Shown here piece after piece: positions 38,374 to 45,002 of a stretch of DNA of 64,000 nucleotides; positions within the stretch are counted from its first letter, which is position 1, and each line of letters begins with the position of its first letter. Under the pieces are notes generated by a model that worked only from the letters and a program-made list of their open reading frames with translations, did not search any database and was not told the origin of the DNA. Made by a program: the position numbers and the translations under genes. The stretch comes from Shewanella aquimarina (GTDB taxonomy: Bacteria; Pseudomonadota; Gammaproteobacteria; Enterobacterales; Shewanellaceae): the NCBI RefSeq assembly GCF_023349185.1, contig NZ_JAKIKY010000002.1:62001-126000 (forward strand), written 5' to 3'.

Positions 38374-38394
38374 CTGCGACAGATTTTGTCGCAG
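38374..38394. promoter_or_regulatory. operator CTGCGAC-N7-GTCGCAG upstream of the WYL regulator gene
   Basis: A perfect 7-bp inverted repeat with a 7-bp spacer; the last base is 44 bp before the first base of the start codon at 38438. An identical half-site pair with the same spacer occurs 44 bp before the FtsZ-like gene start. The likely binder is the WYL protein itself. A TAGTAT hexamer (38400-38405) just downstream could be the -10. Confidence 0.8.
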
Positions 38395-38437
38395 GTGAGT
38401 AGTATGCTGTTGATATTGCTCATCAAGGGAACTCTGA

Positions 38438-39466
38438 ATGCAAACCAATATCCAGCGCCAACTTAAGATGCTCGAGCTTATTCCCAGGCATCCGAGAAAG
38501 ATCACGGCCAATAGAATCACCGAACGACTCAGCGACTTAGGTTTCGATGTGGGGCTGCGCACTGTGCAGCGAGAGCTCAAGGCCATGTATGAGATGGGGT
38601 TGTTCGGCCTGGAGATGGACGACAGATGCAAGCCCTTCGGCTGGTCGGTTGCCGCCTGCTGGCAGGGGATGAACCTCACCCTGATGGATCGTCATGTGGC
38701 GCTGGCGTTTTTTACCTTGAAACACAACGCCCGCCAGCTATTGCCACCCGGTAGCCTCAAGCAGTTGGCGCCCTATTTCGAGCGTGCCGATCAGGTGCTG
38801 GGCAGCGACTCGGACAGATCCTGGCTCTATTGGGCCTGCCGCGTGGCCCAGCTGCCCGAGCCCTTGCCCCTGATGCATATCGAACAAGACCCAGAGGTGC
38901 TGGAAACGGTGCAGGAGGCCCTGCTGCAGAAGCGTCAGATCGCCTGCCAGCTAAAGCGTTTCATCAAGGATAAGGTACACTGGGTGGACTATTCGCCGAT
39001 AAATTTACAGGGGATAAAGATCACCGATGGTGTGGCCTTGCTGGTGTTTACCATTGGCAGCTTTCACACCAAGCTCTACGCCAGACCCATAGACTCTGTC
39101 CGTCACGTGCGCCTGCTGGATACCCCAGTGGTGACCCGGGAGAACTTCGCCGAGGCCTTGCATGATGGGGTGCGCCATCCTGAAATGATTGACATAGAGT
39201 TGCTGTTCTCCCCCTCGGCCAACTTTATCCTCAGGCAAGCCAAACTCGCGGCCGATCAGCGCGTTGAGCGTCTGAGTGATGGCCGCTATTTGGTGCAGGC
39301 CAGGGTGAAAGATACCCCCAGGCTTAAGGCCTTCCTGTGGGAGATGGCCGATAGCGTCGAGGTGGTGGGACCGCCTAAGCTTAGAGCCCATTTTTCCCGC
39401 CTAAGTAGCAAACTGAGTCAACAATATCAAACTGCTGCGACGGGGCTTGTCGCAGCCGCGGGGTAA
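38438..39466 (+). CDS. WYL-domain transcriptional regulator
   Basis: This is a 342-residue DNA-binding regulator. The N-terminal winged helix-turn-helix spans residues about 5-70 (RQLKMLELIPRHPRKITANRITERLSDLGFDVGLRTVQRELKAM). The middle carries the WYL ligand-sensing domain (QKRQIACQLKRF...HWVDYSPINLQGIKITDGVALLVFTIGSFHTKLYARPIDSVRHVRLLD) and the C-terminus a WCX-type extension. WYL regulators sense nucleic acid or nucleotide ligands and often control defence or DNA-damage genes. The FtsZ-like gene starts 32 bp after its stop, and matching operators precede both genes. Confidence 0.88.
   Translation: MQTNIQRQLKMLELIPRHPRKITANRITERLSDLGFDVGLRTVQRELKAMYEMGLFGLEMDDRCKPFGWSVAACWQGMNLTLMDRHVALAFFTLKHNARQLLPPGSLKQLAPYFERADQVLGSDSDRSWLYWACRVAQLPEPLPLMHIEQDPEVLETVQEALLQKRQIACQLKRFIKDKVHWVDYSPINLQGIKITDGVALLVFTIGSFHTKLYARPIDSVRHVRLLDTPVVTRENFAEALHDGVRHPEMIDIELLFSPSANFILRQAKLAADQRVERLSDGRYLVQARVKDTPRLKAFLWEMADSVEVVGPPKLRAHFSRLSSKLSQQYQTAATGLVAAAG
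39435..39455. promoter_or_regulatory. operator CTGCGAC-N7-GTCGCAG upstream of the FtsZ-like gene
   Basis: It lies inside the last codons of the WYL gene. The half-sites are identical to those at 38374-38394 and only the spacer differs. The last base is 44 bp before the start codon at 39499, the same distance as for the WYL gene. The shared TCATCAAG downstream of both sites strengthens the parallel. Confidence 0.8.
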
Positions 39467-39498
39467 GCTAGGTAGAGTCATCAAGTGGAGGCTTTACC

Positions 39499-40665
39499 AT
39501 GTTCGATCTCATTCCCCAAGGCGGTTATCTTCCTAAGATCTTGGTTGTCGGTGTTGGCGGCTGTGGCTGCAACACCATCAATCAGCTCTGTCAGGCCGAG
39601 CTCAATGATTCAGTTCAGCTGGTGGCGGTTAATACCGATGCTCAGTCCCTTGCCAGCGCCCAGTGCACCAGTCGCCTACAGATAGGAGAACAGAGCACTC
39701 GCGGCCTGGGGGCGGGGGCCAACCCAGAGAAAGGATTGGCCGCCGCGAAGGAGTCGGAGCAGGCGATCAATGAGTTGGTTGAGAATGCCGATCTGGTATT
39801 CATCACGGGTGGCATGGGGGGCGGTACAGGCACAGGAGCTATGCCGTTTATCGCATCCTTGGTGAAGCAGCTGGGTAAGCCACTGGTAGCCGTGGTCACC
39901 ACCCCCTTTGTCTTCGAGGGCGAGCAGCGTAAACACGTTGCCCAGCAAGGGGTCGAGAAACTGTCGGAGCAGGCTAATAGCCTGATTGTGCTACCCAATG
40001 ACAAGCTGGTCGCCATGCTGGATGAGAAGATCACCCTGATAAATGCCTTTAATCAGAGTAACCGGGTTCTGCAGGATGTATTGCAGGGGCTGACGGTGAC
40101 CATCAGTCAGTCAGGGCTTATCAATATCGATCTTAATGATTTCGTTACCGTGATCAGCCATCAAGGGCGCGCGGCCATGGGCGTTGCCAGGCAGCAGGGC
40201 AGGGAGACTTTAGCCGATACCGTATCCCAGGCCCTCAACAATCCACTGCTGGAGGAAATGGAGCTGTCCAAGGCTAAGGGCGCCATCGTCAGCGTGGTGG
40301 CAACCGAAGCGGTCGAGCTTAATCAATACCATGCCATAGGCGACTTGGTGCATCAGCATCTCGGCAGCCAGGCCCAGGTGATCATAGGGCTCTCGATAGT
40401 GCCCGACCTGGAATGCGAGTTAGAGATAATGGTGATCGCCACAGGTATGCCGGGAGCCAGTGAGGTGTCTATGCCTAATGAGCGTTTCAACAACGCCGAT
40501 CTACTCAATATCACAGACTTCCTCAAGGAGCGGGGAGAGCCCCAGCAGCAGGAAGAGGCGAGCCATGCGATAAGTCCTGAGGTTTACGACATTCCCAGCT
40601 GTATTCGCCCCAAGGGGCTAAGAAAACGTGTGATGTTAGATAAGTCCAGTAGTCGGCTGAGTTAA
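39499..40665 (+). CDS. second FtsZ-like tubulin GTPase
   Basis: A full-length FtsZ paralogue of 388 residues, outside the dcw cluster where the housekeeping ftsZ is expected. Nucleotide loops: T1 GVGGCGCN (18-25, two Cys replace canonical Gly), LGAGANPE (70-77) and the tubulin signature GGGTGTG (107-113). The catalytic T7 loop NIDLND is intact (Asn209, Asp211, Asp214, matching E. coli Asn207, Asp209, Asp212). After a short linker the C-terminus has DIPSCIR (364-370), close to the DIPAFLR peptide that binds FtsA and ZipA, then a basic tail. AGTGGAGG is the ribosome site. Confidence 0.92.
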   Translation: MFDLIPQGGYLPKILVVGVGGCGCNTINQLCQAELNDSVQLVAVNTDAQSLASAQCTSRLQIGEQSTRGLGAGANPEKGLAAAKESEQAINELVENADLVFITGGMGGGTGTGAMPFIASLVKQLGKPLVAVVTTPFVFEGEQRKHVAQQGVEKLSEQANSLIVLPNDKLVAMLDEKITLINAFNQSNRVLQDVLQGLTVTISQSGLINIDLNDFVTVISHQGRAAMGVARQQGRETLADTVSQALNNPLLEEMELSKAKGAIVSVVATEAVELNQYHAIGDLVHQHLGSQAQVIIGLSIVPDLECELEIMVIATGMPGASEVSMPNERFNNADLLNITDFLKERGEPQQQEEASHAISPEVYDIPSCIRPKGLRKRVMLDKSSSRLS

Positions 40666-40705
40666 CATAGATAACCATCTTAGATCGGGAAGAGTGTAAT
40701 TAAGG

Positions 40706-41125
40706 TTACCCTTCGCTGCGGCTCTGGCGGTATTTGGGTAGGTCGTCGTCAATCTTGAGCCAGTCGGGTTGATTGTCCGTGTAGATATGATATCTGGGGG
40801 CGACGGTGTTGGGATCGTCCAGGCTGGCGATGCTCAGGGTGTAGTAATCTGGGTAGTCGGTACTGCGATAGCTGATGCTGGTGCCGCACTGCTGGCAAAA
40901 GCCACGACGTATGCTGTCTGATGAGGCGTATTCCTTGGGCGAACCTTGGAGCCAAGTGACCTGGTCGGCCTTAAAATCCATCCAGCAGGCGGCCATGGCG
41001 CCGGTACTCTTCTGGCACTGGCTGCAGTGGCAGTAATCGCTATCAAACGGCTGCGCCGACACCTTGTAACGCAGTGCGCCGCACAGGCAACCGCCTTGTA
41101 AATACTGATCGTTCTGTGTCGTCAT
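40706..41125 (-). CDS. GFA-family (CENP-V/Mss4-like) zinc protein
   Basis: This 139-residue protein has the GFA/Mss4-like zinc fold: CLCG near residue 13, CHCSQCQ, and FCQQCGT. The family was named for glutathione-dependent formaldehyde-activating enzyme, but most members have no proven activity and this one may only bind a thiol adduct. It is a single gene, convergent with the FtsZ-like gene; no terminator was recognised in the 40 bp between them. Confidence 0.9.
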   Translation of the reverse strand: MTTQNDQYLQGGCLCGALRYKVSAQPFDSDYCHCSQCQKSTGAMAACWMDFKADQVTWLQGSPKEYASSDSIRRGFCQQCGTSISYRSTDYPDYYTLSIASLDDPNTVAPRYHIYTDNQPDWLKIDDDLPKYRQSRSEG

Positions 41126-41243
41126 GTCCGGCTCCTTATTCGCTAAAGGCCCCTTGCTGTTTATGGGCTAATGTCGGTAAATCGTCCCGATAAGTCAATG
41201 CCGAGCCCATCCTATCGCAACTAAATGCTTAGGTGGGGATATG

Positions 41244-41270
41244 AAAAAGCCTGTCGGATGACAGGCTTTT
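41244..41270 (-). terminator. terminator after rhlE
   Basis: AAAGCCTGTC-(4 nt)-GACAGGCTTT; on the minus strand the stem is followed by a T-run. Confidence 0.88.
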
Positions 41271-41298
41271 AGGCGTTCGTTGTTAAGTGCTAGCTCGA

Positions 41299-42786
41299 CT
41301 AATTAGTGGCCGGTTTAGGCGCGCCCTGGCTCGGTCGACGACGTCTGCGGCGGCGTGCTGGGGCGTTGCCGTCCCTGTGCTCCTGCTTGCCTTGGTTTTG
41401 CGCTTGGTTTTGCGCTTGTTGACCTTCGCTAGTAGGCTTGCTCGTGCCAGTACTTGCGCCTGTTCGGCGACGGCCCTGACCCTCTTTGTTGCCCTGAGCT
41501 TGATCGCCGCGGCGAGGCTGGCCAGCCTTGTCTGAACCCTGACCGTTGCCTGAGCGATTGCTGCTGCGTTGGCTGTTGCTTTTAGGCTTAGGATTACGCG
41601 GTCCCTTGTGCTGGCCGTGGCGCTTTGGCGTCAGATCTGTCTCGGGTAGCGTGTGGCTCGGCTCTAGGCCCTCTACCAGGGTGCGCGGTAGGTTCTTACC
41701 AATCAGACGCTCGATATCGGCCAGCAGCTTGGCTTCTTCGTCGCTCACCAGGGAGATCGCCTTACCATCGGCACCAGCGCGGCCGGTGCGGCCGATTCTG
41801 TGCACATAATCTTCGGGCACGTTTGGCAGGTCGAAGTTGACGACTTGAGGCAGCTGGTCGATATCCAGGCCTCGGGCGGCGATGTCGGTTGCCACCAATA
41901 CGCGGATCTCGCCCGACTTGAAGTTGGCCAGCGCCTTAGTGCGGGCCCCTTGACTCTTGTTGCCGTGGATGGCCGCGGCGGTGATCCCCTTGGCGTCCAG
42001 GGCCTTGGCCAAGCGGTTGGCACCATGCTTGGTACGGCTAAATACCAGCACCTGCTGCCAGTCACCCTGCTGGATGAGTTTTACCAGCGCCGCCGACTTC
42101 TTGCTCTTGTCTACCGGACAGATCAGCTGGGCGACTGTGTTGGCCGTGCTGTTGCGCGGAGTGACCGAGACCTCTACCGGGTTGTGTACCAGCCCCTTGG
42201 CCAGAGTGCGGATCTCATCGGAGAAGGTGGCGGAGAACATCAGGTTCTGTCGCTTGGGCGGTAAGATAGCAAGGATCTTCTTGATGTCGTGAATAAAGCC
42301 CATGTCCAGCATGCGATCGGCCTCATCCAGTACTAGTATCTCCAGCTGGCTGAAGCTGAGTGCCTGTTGCTGATAGAGATCCAGCAATCGACCCGGGGTC
42401 GCCACCAGAATGTCGACACCGCGTTGGAGACGGCTGATCTGCGGCCCTATGCCGACACCACCGAATACCACGGCGCTGCGCAGCGGCAGGTGCTTACCAT
42501 AGGTGGTGACACTCTCGGCGACCTGAGCGGCCAGCTCACGGGTTGGGGTCAGCACCAGGGCGCGTACTTGCTTGTTGCGGGCGCGAGGGCCCTGGCTGAG
42601 CAGCTCCAGCAGCGGCAGGGTGAAGCCCGCCGTCTTGCCTGTCCCGGTTTGCGCCGCCGCCATCACGTCTTTGCCAGACAATACCGCAGGGATAGCCTGA
42701 GCCTGAATGGGCGAAGGGGTCTGATAACCTTTGTCTGTGACGGCCGTTAAAATGGGGGCGGATAAACCTAGGGAGGAAAAACTCAT
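41299..42786 (-). CDS. rhlE: RhlE-type DEAD-box RNA helicase
   Basis: An RNA helicase of the RhlE group, involved in ribosome assembly and RNA turnover. Motifs: [11 protein letters not shown] (Q), AAQTGTGKT (I), DEAD (II), SAT (III), [10 protein letters not shown] (VI). The C-terminus from about residue 390 is a long basic, low-complexity tail rich in Gln, Gly, Arg and Ser, ending in an Arg cluster, as expected of an RNA-binding tail. The start [13 protein letters not shown] at 42786 is the RhlE N-terminus; the open frame runs 10 residues further up. 495 residues. Confidence 0.9.
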   Translation of the reverse strand: MSFSSLGLSAPILTAVTDKGYQTPSPIQAQAIPAVLSGKDVMAAAQTGTGKTAGFTLPLLELLSQGPRARNKQVRALVLTPTRELAAQVAESVTTYGKHLPLRSAVVFGGVGIGPQISRLQRGVDILVATPGRLLDLYQQQALSFSQLEILVLDEADRMLDMGFIHDIKKILAILPPKRQNLMFSATFSDEIRTLAKGLVHNPVEVSVTPRNSTANTVAQLICPVDKSKKSAALVKLIQQGDWQQVLVFSRTKHGANRLAKALDAKGITAAAIHGNKSQGARTKALANFKSGEIRVLVATDIAARGLDIDQLPQVVNFDLPNVPEDYVHRIGRTGRAGADGKAISLVSDEEAKLLADIERLIGKNLPRTLVEGLEPSHTLPETDLTPKRHGQHKGPRNPKPKSNSQRSSNRSGNGQGSDKAGQPRRGDQAQGNKEGQGRRRTGASTGTSKPTSEGQQAQNQAQNQGKQEHRDGNAPARRRRRRRPSQGAPKPATN

Positions 42787-42859
42787 AGAGGGATCTCTTG
42801 GGCGACGATGGCGCATAATTGGGTGCCAGCGGGCTGGCGGGCGTGCAGCTTACATTAAG

Positions 42860-42878
42860 CGATAGCAAAGTGCTATCG
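42860..42878. promoter_or_regulatory. perfect palindrome between rhlE and the DUF3622 gene
   Basis: CGATAGCA-AAG-TGCTATCG, 8-bp arms with a 3-bp spacer, 74 bp upstream of rhlE and between divergent genes. It could be an operator or a hairpin in the rhlE leader. Confidence 0.45.
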
Positions 42879-43058
42879 AATTCGCCAGTTATGCTTAGCT
42901 GAAAGGGGCAACTTTTTCGCAAATTGTGCGCGCTAATGATTGAGTTTTATCCAGAGGAGACTACAATAGCCGCCTTTCTGACGACAGTGGTATATTGGAC
43001 CGCTGTTTCCCTCAATGAGCGGCAAGTTTGCACTCGAAGATCGAATTAGGAAATTAAC

Positions 43059-43394
43059 ATGGCACAAAACAAGAAATACGGTCTTCGCGTGAGCGAAGTC
43101 GAAGGCAGCTGGACTGCTGAAGTCACCCGTCGCATGACGGCGCGTAAGATAGGCGTGACCAAGGCAAAATCCGGTTTTGCCAGCGAAGCCGAGGCGACCG
43201 CCTGGGGCGAAGAGACCCTTAAAGGCATAGTCGACAACCTGATGGTGCGTAATGAGCGCCGCGCCAAGCAACGCACCGAACGCAACGAGGCCGCTGCGGC
43301 TAAAGAAGCCGCCGCCGAGAAATGGCGCGCCGAGCGTGACGCAGCAGGCGACAGCGATTTCGATGAAGACTACTTCGACGAAGACGACGAATAA
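43059..43394 (+). CDS. DUF3622 family protein
   Basis: A 111-residue protein, N-terminus KYGLRVSEVEGSWTAEVTRRMTARK, matching the DUF3622 family of unknown function in Shewanella and vibrios. The N-terminal half is a small basic beta-rich domain, the middle is a charged helix (ERRAKQRTERNEAAAAKEAAAEKW), and the end is strongly acidic (DFDEDYFDEDDE). AGGAAATTAAC precedes the ATG. The last 18 bp, stop included, are duplicated immediately downstream. Confidence 0.82.
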   Translation: MAQNKKYGLRVSEVEGSWTAEVTRRMTARKIGVTKAKSGFASEAEATAWGEETLKGIVDNLMVRNERRAKQRTERNEAAAAKEAAAEKWRAERDAAGDSDFDEDYFDEDDE

Positions 43395-43415
43395 CGGGAC
43401 GAAGACGACGAGTAA
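43377..43415 (+). repeat. duplicated gene end after the DUF3622 gene
   Basis: The 18 bp encoding DEDDE plus stop (43377-43394) recurs at 43398-43415 with one change and a 3-bp spacer, giving a second in-frame stop. Confidence 0.9.
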
Positions 43416-43432
43416 TCGCGAATTCTTCTGAT

Positions 43433-43461
43433 AAAAAAGCCCAGCATCTGCTGGGCTTTTT
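43433..43461. terminator. bidirectional terminator between the DUF3622 gene and psrC
   Basis: AAAAAAGCCCAGC-ATCT-GCTGGGCTTTTT serves the convergent DUF3622 gene (+) and psrABC operon (-). Confidence 0.93.
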
Positions 43462-43479
43462 GCGTTAGGTGGAAAGGGA

Positions 43480-44421
43480 TTAGCTGATGTAGCTCTGACC
43501 CGCGTAGATCACAAAGTGTCTCAGGGCCAACACCCCGGTGAGGCTACAGCAGGCCACGGCGATCATCATGCCCTTGCTGTGGCGGGTCTGTGATGGCATC
43601 AGCATGGTCAACAGTGGGATAGCAAAGCCGATACCGACCACGCCGACCCAGAACACACTGGCCCAGACACCCGTGGTGATCGATGCCAGCGCCGCCGCGG
43701 CCGCACCGCCCTTGAAGTAAAGCGCGCAGAACAGCATGAAGAGGAACATCAGCTCGCTCAGCATCACCGGCAGCTCCAAACCATGCATCTTGCTCAGGTT
43801 GGCGTCATGGGGATGGGTGTTAAACATCAGCAGTGCGCCGATGGCGTTGGCCGCCGCCCCGGCTGACAGGCCAGACACAAGGAAGAGCGCAGGCAGTACT
43901 GCCGTGTTCAGCAGTGGGTAGGCGTTCATCGCCGAGATGAGGAAGCCGGTGTAAGCGCCCACACCTATCGCCAATACAAACAGCACGACCTCGATCGCCT
44001 TTCTCATCGGCATCAGGGCATCGGCCACTGGTACCAGGAAGCCCAGCTGCCACTGACTCAGCTCGTCTCTCAGCACTATCAGGGAGTAGGCGATGCCTAT
44101 GGGCGAGTAGAGCAGCAGCGCCAGCACACCGATGGACATGACAGAGCTGAAGTTGTAGTTGACCAGGATCAGCCAGAAATCAAATGGCTTGGTCAAGTCA
44201 AACACCAGACAGGCCAGGCCTATGATGATCGCCAGCGGACTGATGATGGCCGCCGACTTGAGAATGGCGCTCTCTAGCGCCTTCTCCTTGCTGTACCAGC
44301 GCAGTCCTATGCCGATCAGAATCGAGCCTGCCGAGAGGCCGGCCATAAACAGGTAGACTGCGATTACCCAGTTCCAGGTGACTGGATCATATTGCGCCAT
44401 ATCGCCCCAGGTATTGTTCAT
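43480..44421 (-). CDS. psrC: polysulfide/thiosulfate reductase membrane subunit (NrfD family)
   Basis: PsrC is the NrfD-type integral membrane quinol dehydrogenase subunit that anchors the PsrAB enzyme. It has 313 residues with eight predicted helices, starting WNWVIAVYLFMAGLSAGSILIG, the typical NrfD first helix. It overlaps psrB by 4 bp and is the last gene of the operon; a terminator follows. It feeds menaquinol electrons to the iron-sulfur subunit. Confidence 0.92.
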   Translation of the reverse strand: MNNTWGDMAQYDPVTWNWVIAVYLFMAGLSAGSILIGIGLRWYSKEKALESAILKSAAIISPLAIIIGLACLVFDLTKPFDFWLILVNYNFSSVMSIGVLALLLYSPIGIAYSLIVLRDELSQWQLGFLVPVADALMPMRKAIEVVLFVLAIGVGAYTGFLISAMNAYPLLNTAVLPALFLVSGLSAGAAANAIGALLMFNTHPHDANLSKMHGLELPVMLSELMFLFMLFCALYFKGGAAAAALASITTGVWASVFWVGVVGIGFAIPLLTMLMPSQTRHSKGMMIAVACCSLTGVLALRHFVIYAGQSYIS

Positions 44422-44990
44422 GACTGTATCCCCCCGCGTTTAGTTGGAATGCGATAGACCCTAGGCTTAGTCCCCAGATGGGTCTTCTCCTGATAGGTCG
44501 CTTTGGTGTTGATGAGTTTGGCCACCTCGCTGCTCGGATCGTTGGCATCGCCAAAGGTCAGCGCATCGGTTGGGCACACAGTGACACAGGCGGGCTGTTC
44601 GCCCCGCGCCAGGCGGGTGTCCTTACAGAAGTTACACTTGTCGGCCGCCTTGGTTTCCGGGTTGATGAAACGCACCTTGTAGGGGCAGGCTGCCACACAG
44701 TACATACAGCCGACGCACTTGTCTTCCTTGATGGAGACTAGGCCGTCCTCGCCCACATAGGCAGCGCCTGTGGGGCACACGGTAACGCAGGGCGCGTTCT
44801 CACACTGCTGACAGGAGACACGGTTATATTTAAAGTGCAGGTGCGGGGCATCGCCGAACGGGCCTTCGACCCGCACTTGCAGACGGGTAACTCCCTCTGG
44901 AGTACCGTTTTCGCTGCGACAGGCGACGCTACAGGCCTGACAGCCGATGCAGCGATTCTCGTCGTGCACCATTACATATCTTTTACTCAT
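44418..44990 (-). CDS. psrB: polysulfide/thiosulfate reductase iron-sulfur subunit
   Basis: This is the electron-transfer subunit with four [4Fe-4S] clusters: CIGCQACSVAC, CQQCENAPCVTVC, CVGCMYCVAACPY, and CNFCKDTRLARGEQPACVTVCP. 190 residues, as for DmsB/PsrB/PhsB proteins. It has no signal peptide and is expected to be exported with the Tat-carrying PsrA. It lies between psrA (12 bp gap) and psrC (4 bp overlap). Confidence 0.94.
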   Translation of the reverse strand: MSKRYVMVHDENRCIGCQACSVACRSENGTPEGVTRLQVRVEGPFGDAPHLHFKYNRVSCQQCENAPCVTVCPTGAAYVGEDGLVSIKEDKCVGCMYCVAACPYKVRFINPETKAADKCNFCKDTRLARGEQPACVTVCPTDALTFGDANDPSSEVAKLINTKATYQEKTHLGTKPRVYRIPTKRGGIQS

Positions 44991-45002
44991 ACTGGACTCC
45001 TA

